A stretch of 64,000 bases of DNA from Candidatus Thiodubiliella endoseptemdiera (GTDB lineage Bacteria > Pseudomonadota > Gammaproteobacteria > PS1 > Pseudothioglobaceae): positions 186,001 to 250,000 of the forward strand of contig JACCHT010000001.1 of assembly GCA_013416635.1 (NCBI GenBank). Reading direction: 5' to 3'. The translations under genes were made by a program, and so were the position numbers. Shown here in pieces: positions 27,725 to 37,926 of the stretch. The notes under the pieces were generated by a model. That model saw nothing but the letters and a program-made list of their open reading frames with translations. It made no database searches and had not been told where the DNA came from. Each line of letters opens with the position of its first letter. Positions within the stretch are counted from its first letter, which is position 1.

Positions 27725-28876
27725 CTATTGCCCTTTAATGCTCATTTGACGGGTAATCAGATTTAACACCATGGAAATGACCAAAGATATTGTCAAATAA
27801 ACCGCCATTGTCATCAAAATAATCTCAACAGTCTGCCCCACTTGATTGAGTACTGTGCCTGTAAACACACTGACAAGCTCAGAATAGCCAATAGCTGCTG
27901 CTAATGAGGAATTCTTGGTTAGATTCAGGTATTGGTTAATAATCGGCGGAATAGCTACTCTGAGTGCCTGTGGCAGTATCACCAAGCGTAATGATTGCTT
28001 TTGTGTCAGTCCCATTGCCATCGCTGCTTCTTTTTGCCCTTTAGATACTGATTCAATACCTGCACGAATGGCTTCGGCGATATAAGTCGCCGTGTAAATG
28101 CTGAGTGCAAAGGCTAATGACAGGAATTCTGGAGATAAACTCATTCCACCTTTGAAATTAAAGCCTTTTAATGCAGGATAATCAAAGGTTAGCGGAGAAC
28201 CCAGTATAAAATATACCGCAGTCGGTAGTCCAGCCACCAATAACAATGAATAACCCAGCGTGTTTACCTTAGTCCCCACCTCATCTTGTCGCTTATTATA
28301 ATAGCGTTTTATTGCTATTTTGAGCATAACGCCTAATATTAAAGCAAATATCACCCACATAAATCCATCGGTAGCCATCGGCTTAGGCAAATAGATGCCA
28401 CGCAAATTTATAAACACCGAGCCAAACAACTCGAAACTCTGTTTTGGGTGTGGAAACACTGTCAAAACAAGGTTATACCAAAACAAAATCTGCAATAAAA
28501 TTGGGATATTTCTAAACAATTCGATATAACCATTTGCCAATTTGCTAATCAGCCAATTGTTAGACAATCGAGCAATACCAACGATTAAACCAATGATACT
28601 GGCAAAGACAATGCCCACTGCAGAACCAAAATCGTGTTTATCAGCCCAACATAGAAAACCCTAAGGTTTGTTGAGGGTGGAAGAATAATCTATCAAATGT
28701 TCGGCAATATCAAAGCCTGATTCAGCTTCCAAGAACCCAAAGCCCGTCTGAATCCCTCTGCTTTCAATGTTAGAAAGTGCGTTACCAGTGGCGTTATAAA
28801 AGAAAAATATAATTGCCAGCAACACAATGACTTGGAATAAGACAGCCCTTATCCTGTTGTTGCGTAAAAATGACAT
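27725..28876 (-). CDS. aapQ: General L-amino acid ABC transporter permease Q, frame-disrupted
   Basis: This is the other permease subunit. Its N-terminus (MSFLRNNRIRAVLFQVIVLL) runs to the loop DYSSTLNKP, where the frame is lost around 28620-28660 by about two indels; the missing link HPQQTLGFSMLGLINTILV is readable in another frame. The remainder carries several membrane segments and the EAA motif (EAAMAMGLTQKQSLRLVILPQALR). Its corrected length of about 384 residues fits AapQ. It begins 3 bp after the aapJ stop. Confidence 0.87.
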
Positions 28877-28879
28877 TAT

Positions 28880-29886
28880 CTATCTGAACGGTGGAGAATA
28901 CAGGATGCCGCCTTGCGTCCACAGTGCGTTTAACCCTCTTGAGATGTTCAAAGGTGTGTCTTTACCAACATTTCTGTCAAAACTTTGTGCGTAATTACCC
29001 ACTTGAGAGATAATATCATAACTCCACTTTTTATCTAAACCTAAGTAGTTATGCAATTTGCCAGAACGCCCTAATAAACGAGATGCTTCAGGATTTTTAA
29101 AGGTTTTATCAACATTTTTGAGGTAATACCCATCTCTTCAGCACTAATCATTACATTTAGCGACCATTTAACGATATTAAACCATTTATCATCGCCTTGA
29201 CGCACCACAGGACCTAATGGTTCTTTAGAAATAACATCTTTTAAAATGATGGCAGATGACGGGTTTTTTAAGGTGGTTTTTAACGCATATAACTGCGATT
29301 GATCCGAAGTTAAAGCATCGCAACGCCCTGCTGCAAAACCTTTGATAGCTTGTGCCGCAGTATCAGAAATAGCTATCTTGTAATTCATATGATTAGACCT
29401 AAAATAGTCTGCTAATGTTAATTCAGTAGTTGTTCCTGCTTGTAGACAAAAAGTAGCACCATCAAGTTCTTTGGCGCTTTTAATTCCTAAAGATTTATTA
29501 ACCATAAAACCTTGTCCATCATAATAGTTAACCCCTGCAAAATTCATTCCCATGGAGGCATCTCGCGTGATTGTCCAGGTTGTATTTCTTGAAAGCAGGT
29601 CAATTTCACCTGATTGTAGTGCAATAAAACGCTCTTTATTAGTTAATGGCACAAATTTCACCTTGTTAGCATCCCCTAAGGTAGCGGCTGCAACAGCACG
29701 ACACATATCTACATCAAGTCCTTTCCACTTACCAGCAGAATCTGTTGATGAAAACCCGACCAAGCCAGTCGATACGCCACAATTCAAAGTACCTTTGGCT
29801 TGAACATTGCTTAATGTATCCGCTTTTGTTTGTAAACTAATAACGGTTAATAGTGATAGTGTTACGGGTTTTAAGAGTTTTTGCAT
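28880..29886 (-). CDS. aapJ: General L-amino acid ABC transporter, periplasmic binding protein, frame-disrupted
   Basis: This is the solute-binding protein of the Aap system. ATG at 29886 is chosen because it opens a clear signal peptide (MQKLLKPVTLSLLTVISLQTKA). The binding domain follows (LNCGVSTGLVGFSSTDSAGKWKG, then ATFCLQAGTTTEL). Near 29107 one A is missing from a run; the last 75 residues (KTFKNPEASRLLGRSGKL to ILYSPPFR) continue in the next frame to a TAG at 28880-28882. It heads the operon; the 297 bp upstream are shared with the divergent HTH-NadE gene. Confidence 0.9.
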
Positions 29887-30108
29887 AATTATAAATTTAT
29901 TGTTTAATTTGCCTATAAGTATACATAAATCGACATTCATATAAGTACTAAACGCCAAACCCTTCTCCAAATTAAACTCAAATTACCCTAAAAGTCATCC
30001 GTTTACCCTAATTATTATTTATCCATTTTTATGGTAGTTATTAAATTATTATTTTAATTAAAAATCAAGTATTTATAAGTTTATTATGGTTTTTTTACCA
30101 CCCCTTAT

Positions 30109-30170
30109 ATTTTTTAACTAATTAATCGCTTTTTGTGGTGGGTATAATTACCTACAATTAGTTAAAAAAT
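30109..30170. promoter_or_regulatory. 15-bp inverted repeat around the HTH-NadE promoter
   Basis: ATTTTTTAACTAATT at 30109-30123 is exactly inverted at 30156-30170, leaving a 32-bp centre that contains TATAAT (30143-30148), a good -10 element for the gene starting at 30184. Two half-sites bracketing a promoter is a common operator layout, and the HTH domain encoded right downstream is a candidate binder. The remainder of 29887-30183 is AT-rich with no gene. Confidence 0.5.
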
Positions 30171-30183
30171 ACATTTAGGTGCA

Positions 30184-32044
30184 ATGGCAACAAAAACAAA
30201 GGAATATCTAGCGGAAGTCCGTAAGAAGACAGGGTTCTCAGACTATAAAATATCTCAAGAATACGATATTAACCAGTCTAATTTAAGTAAATATAAATCG
30301 GGTAAATCTGCCCTATCTGAGACACATGCCTGGTTGTTTGCTTCTATTTTGGGGCTCTCTCCTGCCGAGGTTGTCGTCAATACTAAAATTGAACAAGCTA
30401 AAATTAACAAAAATAAAGTAAAGCTCAAATTTTGGCAGGAACAGTTTGAAAACATTTCAAATGACTCAGAGTCTTTAAAAATTAATATCGCCCAAATTAA
30501 CCCCATTGTTGGCGATATAAACAATAATGCCAAGCAAATCATTGATTTATCTCTTAAAGCCTTTGATTCAAGTGTTAATCTGCTACTTTTTCCCGAATTA
30601 GCACTCATCGGTTACCCGCCAGAAGACTTGTTGTTACGAGAAGGTTTTATTGATCAAGTAGAGCATGCTATAGAACACATCCGTACCCAACTCCCTGAGT
30701 CCATGAGTATAGTATTTGGCGCCCCTACTCGCTCTGCTGGTTGCTTATACAACAGTGCTTACCTGATACAATACGGGAAAATCCACACTTACCATAAGCA
30801 ATACCTGCCTAACTACGGCGTATTTGATGAAAAACGCTATTTCAAACAGGGCAACAAGCCTTTCGTATTTGAGTGTGGCGGTCGTCGCATCGGTTTAGTT
30901 GTCTGTGAAGATGCTTGGAATGCTGAGCCTGTCAGTATGGCAGTTGATTTTGGTGCACAAACAATCATTAGTTTAAACGCCTCCCCTTTCCAAGTTGGCA
31001 AACATGAAGAGCGCTTAAAAGTTATTAAAAAAAGGGTTTTGGAGAACAAAGTAGATTTTATCTATGTCAATATGGTTGGCGGGCAAGATGAACTCGTTTT
31101 TGACGGCGGCTCATTTGCAATGAACGCAGACGGTGAAGTTACCCAGCAATTTCCCTTTTTTCAGGCAATAACACAGAATTTAAATACCTTGATTGAAGTC
31201 AATACTAACGAACCCGTAGAAAAAACCCTCTATGACGCCCTAGTCCTTTCTACAAAAGACTATATTAACAAAAATAGTGTCTTTAACGGTGCAATCATTG
31301 GCTTGTCAGGTGGTATTGATTCTGCCTTAACCCTTGCTATTGCTGTTGATGCACTCGGTAGCAACAATGTCCAAGCAGTGATGATGCCCTATAATTATAC
31401 TTCTAGCATGAGTTTAGAAGATGCTAAAGCCCAAGCCAGCAGTATGAGCGTGGATTACCAAGAAATCAACATCCATCCAATGGTTAGCAGTTTTAATATG
31501 CAACTCAGCTCCCTATTTGTGGGTACAGAAATAGATACCACCGAAGAAAACTTACAGGCCCGTATTCGTGGCACGCTATTGATGGCTATTTCCAATAAAT
31601 CAGGAAAAATTGTCCTCACCACCAGTAACAAATCTGAGATGGCAGTCGGTTATGCCACCCTATACGGCGATATGTCTGGCGGTTTTGCCCCACTTAAGGA
31701 TATTGCTAAAACCATGGTTTATCGCCTTGCCAAATACCGCAATACCCTCAACTATGTCATCCCTGGTCGTGTCATTGACAGAGAACCCTCTGCCGAACTC
31801 GCCCCCAGTCAAATAGACAGTGATTCCCTTCCTCCCTTATAATGAGTTAGATGCCATATTAATGTTGTTCATCGAACAAAATCAGTCTGTAAGCCACATC
31901 ATCCGACAAGGTTACAATCCAGACACTGTCAGTAGTCCCAAATGTTGCTAAAAAATGGTATACAAACGCCGCCAAAGTGCCCATCCTAAGTTAGCAACCC
32001 TTCGGTAAACGCGTTACCCAATGACTTCTAAGTTTCAGCCTTAA
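30184..32044 (+). CDS. nadE: Glutamine-dependent NAD+ synthetase with N-terminal HTH, damaged 3' end
   Basis: Residues 1-96 form an XRE-like helix-turn-helix segment (SDYKISQEYDINQSNLSKYKSG) resembling phage-type DUF3693 proteins. From residue 98 the frame is a two-domain NadE: a nitrilase-like glutaminase (PELALIGYPPEDLL, YHKQYLPNYGVFDE, VVCEDAW with the catalytic Cys) and a synthetase with the P-loop GLSGGIDSALT. The open frame ends at 31842 through an extra T. The C-terminus (YNELDAILML, then VYKRRQSAHPKLAT and TSKFQP) can be followed through several indels to a stop at 32042-32044. The enzyme makes NAD from deamido-NAD using glutamine. The fusion may be real or caused by one missing base near 30465 joining two overlapping genes. 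Confidence 0.85.
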
Positions 32045-32078
32045 AGTAATGGACAATAAAAACTCAATTCCTATATTA

Positions 32079-32223
32079 GAGACTTTGCATAAATTGTAAT
32101 ATCAAAAACATCTTTCTCAATTACAAACTTTAAAACACGTTAGCCCTGCTAGAATGGATTTAAAATCATCCAATGAATAAAATCTGTCATTTTGCTAATC
32201 ATCCCTATTTATGCAAAGGTCTC
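32079..32223 (+). mobile_element. 161-bp MITE, degenerate copy
   Basis: About 145 bp match the element along its full length, but with numerous small deletions in the left half, while the right 60 bp are nearly perfect. The left repeat reads GAGACTTTGCATAAAT. It adjoins the damaged nadE tail, which also has several small indels; no target duplication is clear. Confidence 0.85.
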
Positions 32224-32770
32224 CACTATAAGGTTTTTTTGAGACTCTTGTTTAGATATAGCCACCTAACACCATAGGGTTTTGTGGCTGTTGAGCGGAA
32301 TTGATCGCACTTCTTGAAAAACACAACACATTCAATAGAGAATATAGCTATGAGCAATCACCAATTCCTGAATAGCAAACATTAGTTTTTATCTTTGCAT
32401 CTAAGCTAAGGATAAAATTTAATATGAACTTATTTGCTAATCATCCTATAGCAAAGCTAAATGAGTTTTTGAGATTTGTTATAAGATCTAAAAGCACACT
32501 AGCTTCTAAACTCAGAGGCTTCTTCCTGTCAAAGATAGAGCAAATACATTTTACAATTCATATAGCTAAACTTTTTAAAATGAATTATTATTTATTTCTT
32601 AAGAAGTAATCTGCCATGACTTACCTCTTGTATCTAAAACAACAAAACATCTCTAAGGTGATTTTTGGTTTTAATAACTACACTTTAAGGTTGTTAAATT
32701 GATATTTTGTATATTTTAAAGGCGTATTTGATAAAGAGCATTTTGCTAGTGTTATCCCAAAAAGCAACTT
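32224..32770. other. AT-rich stretch without a recognisable gene
   Basis: A plus-strand frame at 32424-32609 could encode 61 residues (starting MNLFANHPIAKLNEF), but it has no convincing ribosome-binding site and no family I recognise. Neither strand shows a longer frame. The stretch lies between two MITE copies and is probably decayed sequence. Confidence 0.5.
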
Positions 32771-32931
32771 GAGACCTTTGCATAAATATGAATAATCATC
32801 AAAACGCCATCTTTCATCAAATTACAAACTTTTTAAAAACACCCTTAGCCCTGCTAGGAGTGGATTTAAAAAATTTCCAATTTAATAAAATCTGTCATTT
32901 TGCTAATCATCCCTATTTATGCAAAGGTCTC
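32771..32931 (+). mobile_element. 161-bp MITE, full copy 7
   Basis: This copy has intact 18-bp ends but, unlike the other nine full copies, no matching flanking duplication (AACTT on the left, TTTAT on the right). A deletion or recombination between elements after insertion would explain that; the neighbouring relic DNA agrees with such an event. Confidence 0.93.
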
Positions 32932-33187
32932 TTTATTAAAATTGGCAATGGATATTCTGCGGAGTTACTCGCAGTATCTTTGAGCGTATTGCCAGCTGCT
33001 TATGACAGTTGTAAAAGTAGAGACAGAAACGCCCTATTCAATAGCATATTCAAAAAGTCACTTTTATAAGTAGCACCGGTCAAGACAGAGTTAGATTTAT
33101 CTAGGTAAAAAATATCATTGTTATCTGTTAGACGGTCAATAAGACCATTCTAATCAGCAACTATGTTATCTTCAAAATTTGTAAGTC
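32932..33187 (-). pseudogene. Possible relic coding sequence
   Basis: Read on the minus strand, this stretch gives protein-like runs interrupted by stops, such as IDRLTDNNDIFYLDKSNSVL and GATYKSDFLNMLLNRAFLSL. I do not recognise the family. It lies between the stop of tusA and MITE copy 7, and it could equally be random AT-rich sequence. Confidence 0.25.
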
Positions 33188-33421
33188 TTAATAAGGCTTT
33201 TTGTCTTTTTTTATTAATAATATAATCTCGCTGTTAATTTCAACGATGTTGAGGACTACATGTCCGTGAACCTTACACCAAGCAGGTATATCGTGCAATA
33301 CACCAGGGTCGGTGGCAGTTATTTTAATGGTATCACCTACTGCGATTTCCTCAATGGTTTCACCTAATCTGATGACAGGCATTGGGCACAGCAACCTCTT
33401 AACATCAATATCAATCTGCAT
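33188..33421 (-). CDS. tusA: TusA-family sulfurtransferase
   Basis: This small sulfur carrier of 77 residues has the family motif [10 protein letters not shown] with the persulfide-bearing Cys12, and the second conserved stretch [19 protein letters not shown]. TusA-type proteins pass sulfur to tRNA thiolation, molybdenum cofactor or, in sulfur oxidisers, to the Dsr pathway; the context does not distinguish these. It overlaps hemF by 11 bp as the last gene of xerC-tsaC-hemF-tusA on the minus strand. Confidence 0.9.
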   Translation of the reverse strand: MQIDIDVKRLLCPMPVIRLGETIEEIAVGDTIKITATDPGVLHDIPAWCKVHGHVVLNIVEINSEIILLIKKDKKPY

Positions 33422-34319
33422 TAACCCATTCCTGTGGTTTTAGATAATAATCGTATAATTTGGCTTCAGGACTGCCCGTTTCAGGCTCGTATTGATATTC
33501 CCAACGCACCAATGGGGGTAATGACATTAGGATGGATTCGGTGCGCCCACCTGTTTGCAGTCCGAATAGTGTACCACGGTCATAAACTAGATTAAATTCA
33601 ACATAACGACCACGACGATAAAGTTGAAATTGACGCTGGTGGTCAGTATATGGGGTGTCTTTGCGTTTTTCTATGATTGGGCGATAAGCGGTGATGTAGC
33701 TGTTACCAACGCTTTGCATAAAAGCGAAACAGTCTTCAAAACTGCCTGTGTTTAAGTCATCGAAAAACAATCCTCCAATACCGCGTTGTTCGTCACGGTG
33801 TTTCATATAAAAATAATCATCACACCATTTTTTGTATTTTGTGTGTGTACCTTTGCCAAAAGGTATGCAGGCATTTTTTGCACTTTGATGCCAGGCAATA
33901 CAGTCTTCGTCAAAGCCGTAATACGGGGTTAAATCAAAGCCCCCACCAAACCACCAAATTGGCTCTGCACCATCTTTTTCAGCGATGAAAAATCGGACAT
34001 TAGCGTGTGAAGTTGGTGCGTAAGGGTTGAGCGGATGAATGACCAATGAGACGCCGAGTGCGGTGAAATTACACCCTGCTAATTCAGGTCTAAGTGCGGT
34101 GGCAGACGCAGGCATATCATCGCCGTGAACGATGGAGTAATTAACCCCTGCTTGTTCAAAAACTGCACCATTCGTCAGCACTCGGGTGAGTCCGTCACCT
34201 TTACCATTAGGCTTTTCCCACTTGTCTTTGATGAACGATGCTCTGCCATCAACGACTTCTAACTGGGCGCAGATATCGGCTTGTAATTCTAATAAATAGT
34301 GTTTAACTTGCTCAATCAT
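33411..34319 (-). CDS. hemF: Oxygen-dependent coproporphyrinogen III oxidase
   Basis: HemF decarboxylates two propionate side chains of coproporphyrinogen III using O2, giving protoporphyrinogen IX. The 302-residue protein has the conserved [39 protein letters not shown] and [19 protein letters not shown] segments. Its presence means heme synthesis here can use oxygen. It overlaps tsaC by 4 bp (ATGA) and tusA by 11 bp. Confidence 0.97.
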   Translation of the reverse strand: MIEQVKHYLLELQADICAQLEVVDGRASFIKDKWEKPNGKGDGLTRVLTNGAVFEQAGVNYSIVHGDDMPASATALRPELAGCNFTALGVSLVIHPLNPYAPTSHANVRFFIAEKDGAEPIWWFGGGFDLTPYYGFDEDCIAWHQSAKNACIPFGKGTHTKYKKWCDDYFYMKHRDEQRGIGGLFFDDLNTGSFEDCFAFMQSVGNSYITAYRPIIEKRKDTPYTDHQRQFQLYRRGRYVEFNLVYDRGTLFGLQTGGRTESILMSLPPLVRWEYQYEPETGSPEAKLYDYYLKPQEWVNAD

Positions 34320-34852
34320 CGTAATCGCTCTCCTGTTTGTAAATTAATAATATGTGAAGCCTTACTATTATCCCTTTTTGGAGTAAGGATATAATCTAAT
34401 TGCTGCTGAAAATCAATATTTAATTTAAGAACGCTATTAGCGCCCTGCTTACCACTAATATTCGCACTGGTGGAAAGCAAGGCACTGTTGCATCTTTTGC
34501 ATAAATCGGCAATTAATGGATTATCAGTAACACGCACCGCAACAGTATCAAACTCGCCTGTAATTAAAGGTGAAACACTGGGATTAGCTTTGAGTAAGTA
34601 AGTAGTTGGGTGTCGTTGTGGCTGAATTTTTAACAATAAATTAATATCTTGCACAAATGCTAAGAGTAAGCGAATATCGCTGGCAAGCAGAATAATGCCT
34701 TTTGTAACACTTCTGTGTTTAATCCGCAACATCTTTTGTATAGATTGCTCACAAATAGGCAAACAACTCAAACCTTGAAGTGTATCTGTCGGAATGCTAA
34801 CCACCCCGCCGAGTGTTAGAATTTTGGCAGTTAATCGGGTTTGGAAATTCAT
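34316..34852 (-). CDS. tsaC: Threonylcarbamoyl-AMP synthase
   Basis: TsaC (YrdC/RimN) makes threonylcarbamoyl-AMP from threonine, bicarbonate and ATP, for the t6A37 modification of ANN-decoding tRNAs. The YrdC fold is seen in [35 protein letters not shown], then [14 protein letters not shown] and [16 protein letters not shown] at 34852 is used because it overlaps the xerC stop as ATGA and gives the 178-residue length usual for the short form. Confidence 0.93.
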   Translation of the reverse strand: MNFQTRLTAKILTLGGVVSIPTDTLQGLSCLPICEQSIQKMLRIKHRSVTKGIILLASDIRLLLAFVQDINLLLKIQPQRHPTTYLLKANPSVSPLITGEFDTVAVRVTDNPLIADLCKRCNSALLSTSANISGKQGANSVLKLNIDFQQQLDYILTPKRDNSKASHIINLQTGERLR

Positions 34853-35726
34853 ATGCTTTTCTTGGCTCGTGGGTGACATTTATCATAGACTTTGCTTAAT
34901 TCTAAAAAGTCTAAATGGGTATAAACTTGCGTGGATTTGATACTTTTATGCCCTAAAAAATCTTGCACGGCACGCAAATTATGACTGGATTGCAGGAAAT
35001 GTGTCGCGGCCGCATGACGAAGCATATGGGGGTGGACACTGACTTTGATGCCGACTTCTATTGCGCGTTTTTTTATCATTAATTCGATTGCTCTGACGCC
35101 AATTCTTTGCCCTTTATTGTTTAAAAATAAAGCATCTTGGGTAACACCTGATTTTTGCAAATAACTGGTAATTGCTTTTTGTGCTGCTTTGCCTAATGGA
35201 GTATGACGCATTTTTGAACCTTTGCCTATAACCTCTACAAAACCTTCTGTAAGGTCAATTGAATTAGTATTCAAACCCACTAACTCTGACACCCTAAGCC
35301 CACAAGAATAAATCACTTCAATAATCGCAATATCACGCAGTTCTAATGTGGTTTGCGATCTTGGTTTTACCAATAATTCTATGTGATTGTAATCAAGGAT
35401 TTTAGGTAAAGCCTTGTCAATTTTTGGCGATTGCAAACCCAATGCACAATTATTCAGCAAGATATTATGATTAACTAAATAAGTAAAAAATCCACGCACA
35501 GAAGACAAATGGCGACGGATGCTACGCCATTATTGCCATGACTGCGTAAATTCATTATTAATAAATTTAGGTGTTCTATGGTTACTTCTGCCCAACTTTT
35601 AATCGCTTGTTGCTGTAAAAACTCTACCAATTGTTGCAAGTCTTCTTTATATGCCCGTTGAGTATTTAGCGCATAATTACGCTCAATATCAAGATAGGAA
35701 ATGAAATTGTCAATATTTTTTTGCAT
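34849..35726 (-). CDS. xerC: Tyrosine recombinase XerC, frame-disrupted
   Basis: XerC with XerD resolves chromosome dimers at dif. The N-terminal SAM-like domain (NFISYLDIERNYALNTQRAY) is followed, after a one-base frame change near 35520, by the catalytic domain. Catalytic residues are seen in YSCGLRVSEL (Arg), HPHMLRHAAATHF (His-x-x-Arg), LGHKSIKSTQVYTHLD (His and the nucleophile Tyr). The end VYDKCHPRAKK favours XerC over XerD. Corrected length is about 292 residues. It heads the tsaC-hemF-tusA set. Confidence 0.9.
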
Positions 35727-35789
35727 TAACGCTTGAATTTTTATTTTTTGACTATATTAAGGTATTTTACTTAAACTAACAATAAGATT

Positions 35790-37640
35790 ATGGCAGAAAA
35801 ACAAACACATTCGTTTCAAACGGAAGTCTCGCAACTATTGGATTTGATGATTCATTCTTTGTATTCAAATAAAGAAATTTTCCTTAGAGAACTGGTTTCT
35901 AACGCATCTGATGCGATTGATAAATTGAAATTTGAATCGCTTTCAAATGACATGATGGTGGAAGGAAAAGAAGATTTATCGGTTTATGTTGAAGTCAATA
36001 AAGACAAAAAAACTATTACCATCACCGACAATGGCATCGGTATGACTGAGTCAGAAGTCAATAAAAATATTGGTACGATTGCCAATTCTGGTACTAAAAA
36101 ATTCTTAAAAGGAATGAACGAAAAACAAGCACAAGACTCTAATTTAATTGGTCAGTTTGGTGTCGGTTTTTACTCTGCATTTATCGTTGCTGACAAAGTA
36201 ACACTGACCACAAGAAAAGCAGGAACCAAAGGGAAAAAAGGCACACAATGGACTTCTGCTGGCAAGGGAAAATACTCTATTGAGAAAGTTGATTGCCCTG
36301 ATTTTGGTACTTCAATCACGCTACATATTAAAGATGATGAAGCCGAGTTTTTAGATGACATGCGTTTGCGTGGCATTATCAGCAAGTATTCTGACCATAT
36401 TACCGTGCCGATTATGATGATTAAGCACTCAAAAGACAGCAAAGACATTGAATATGAAGCTGTGAATAAGGCAAATGCTTTTTGGGCGCAGGATAAGGCC
36501 GATTTAAAGCAAGAAGATTATGATGAGTTTTACAAATCATTAACTTTTGATTTTGAAGCGCCATTGACGCAATTACACAATAAAGTGGAAGGCAACCTCA
36601 ATTACACTTCCCTGCTTTATATCCCATCAAAAGCTCCATTCGATATGTGGGAGCCGAAGCGTAAAGGTGGTATTAAATTGTATGCTAAACGCGTGTTTAT
36701 TATGGAAGATAACGAAGAGTTAATGCCACTTTATCTGCGTTTTGTTAAAGGTGTGATTGACACAGCAGACCTTTCTTTGAATGTATCAAGAGAGATTTTA
36801 CAGGGTAGTAAAGTCGTTGATACTATTCGCAAAGCGTCGGTTAGTCGCATCCTTAAAGAGTTAGAAAAAATGGCAAAAAATAAACCTGAAAAATATGCGG
36901 CTTTTTGGCAAGAATTTGGCATGGTGATGAAAGAAGGTGTGGTTGAAGACTTTGCTAATAAAGACAAAATCGCCAACTTGTTGCGTTTTGCTACCAATAA
37001 AAGTGATGACAGCACGCAAACTGCCACACTTGAATGCTATGTAAAAAGTATGCAAAAAGACCAGAAAGCCATTTATTACATCACTGCTGAAACTTATGAA
37101 GCCGCTAAAGGTTCACCGCATTTAGAGATTTTCAACCAAAAAGACATTGAAGTTTTACTTCTGTCTGATCGTGTTGATGAGTGGATGGTGAGTAATTTTG
37201 GTGAGTTTGATGGCATTCCACTTAAATCAGTTGCAAAAGGTAATTTAGAAGATTTAGATTCCAAGGAAGAGAAAAAAGAAAAAGAAGCCGTCGCCAAAGA
37301 CTTTGAAAAAGTCATTGTTGATATGCAAAAAATCCTTGAAAAACAAGTTAAAGAAATTAAAGTTTCCTCTCGTCTAAGTGAATCGCCCTCTTGTCTTATT
37401 GCCGATGAAAACGAGATGGGGGGCAATATGGAACGCATTATGAAATCACTCGGTCAAGATGTACCTGACACCAAACCGATTTTAGAAATCAATCCAAAAC
37501 ACCCCTTGGTGAAAAAACTCAAAATTAAAGTTGATGAAGATTTGGTTCATGTGTTATTCGATCAAGCTGTGTTAAGCGAAGGCGGGCAATTACCTGACCC
37601 TGCTGAGTTTGTGAAGCGAATGAATAAATTGATTAAGTAA
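35790..37640 (+). CDS. htpG: Molecular chaperone HtpG (Hsp90)
   Basis: This is the bacterial Hsp90, an ATP-dependent dimeric chaperone in the cytoplasm. It has 616 residues, close to the usual 620-640. The GHKL ATP site is formed by RELVSNASDAIDKL, ITDNGIGMT and IGQFGVGFYSAF; the middle domain has KLYAKRVFIMED and LNVSREILQGS; the C-terminal dimer domain is complete. An intrinsic terminator follows 17 bp after the stop. It is divergent from xerC. Confidence 0.97.
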   Translation: MAEKQTHSFQTEVSQLLDLMIHSLYSNKEIFLRELVSNASDAIDKLKFESLSNDMMVEGKEDLSVYVEVNKDKKTITITDNGIGMTESEVNKNIGTIANSGTKKFLKGMNEKQAQDSNLIGQFGVGFYSAFIVADKVTLTTRKAGTKGKKGTQWTSAGKGKYSIEKVDCPDFGTSITLHIKDDEAEFLDDMRLRGIISKYSDHITVPIMMIKHSKDSKDIEYEAVNKANAFWAQDKADLKQEDYDEFYKSLTFDFEAPLTQLHNKVEGNLNYTSLLYIPSKAPFDMWEPKRKGGIKLYAKRVFIMEDNEELMPLYLRFVKGVIDTADLSLNVSREILQGSKVVDTIRKASVSRILKELEKMAKNKPEKYAAFWQEFGMVMKEGVVEDFANKDKIANLLRFATNKSDDSTQTATLECYVKSMQKDQKAIYYITAETYEAAKGSPHLEIFNQKDIEVLLLSDRVDEWMVSNFGEFDGIPLKSVAKGNLEDLDSKEEKKEKEAVAKDFEKVIVDMQKILEKQVKEIKVSSRLSESPSCLIADENEMGGNMERIMKSLGQDVPDTKPILEINPKHPLVKKLKIKVDEDLVHVLFDQAVLSEGGQLPDPAEFVKRMNKLIK

Positions 37641-37657
37641 TTTATTTTTTAATCCAT

Positions 37658-37686
37658 AAAAAGCCCGATTTATTCGGGTTTTTTTA
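37658..37686 (+). terminator. Intrinsic terminator of htpG
   Basis: A short stem (CCCGA with TCGGG, extended by an A run pairing with a T run) is followed by TTTTTTT. It lies just after the htpG stop and upstream of MITE copy 8. Confidence 0.85.
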
Positions 37687-37747
37687 TAGATATATTGTTT
37701 TTTACTGGGTGGAATTTTTTGTGACTGTCTTTTTATATCCACCACTA

Positions 37748-37908
37748 GAGACCTTTGCATAAATAGGGATGATTAGCAAAATGACAGATTTTATTAAATT
37801 GGAAATTTTTTAAATCCACTCCTAGCAGGGCTAAGGGTGTTTTTAAAAAGTTTGTAATTTGATGAAAGATGGCGTTTTGATGATTATTCATATTTATGCA
37901 AAGGTCTC
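37748..37908 (-). mobile_element. 161-bp MITE, full copy 8
   Basis: This full copy has the 5-bp duplication CACTA (37743-37747 and 37909-37913). It lies between the convergent htpG (with its own terminator) and trmJ genes. Confidence 0.95.
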
Positions 37909-37926
37909 CACTAATAAACTTATTCT

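Noticed and set aside
32424..32609. A 61-residue plus-strand frame
   Set aside because: No ribosome-binding site, no family recognised, and it lies in an AT-rich decaying stretch where short open frames arise by chance.
32771..33069. A 93-residue protein beginning MNNHQNAIF
   Set aside because: It is the MITE's internal frame running on into flanking DNA. The same start occurs in other copies followed by unrelated residues.
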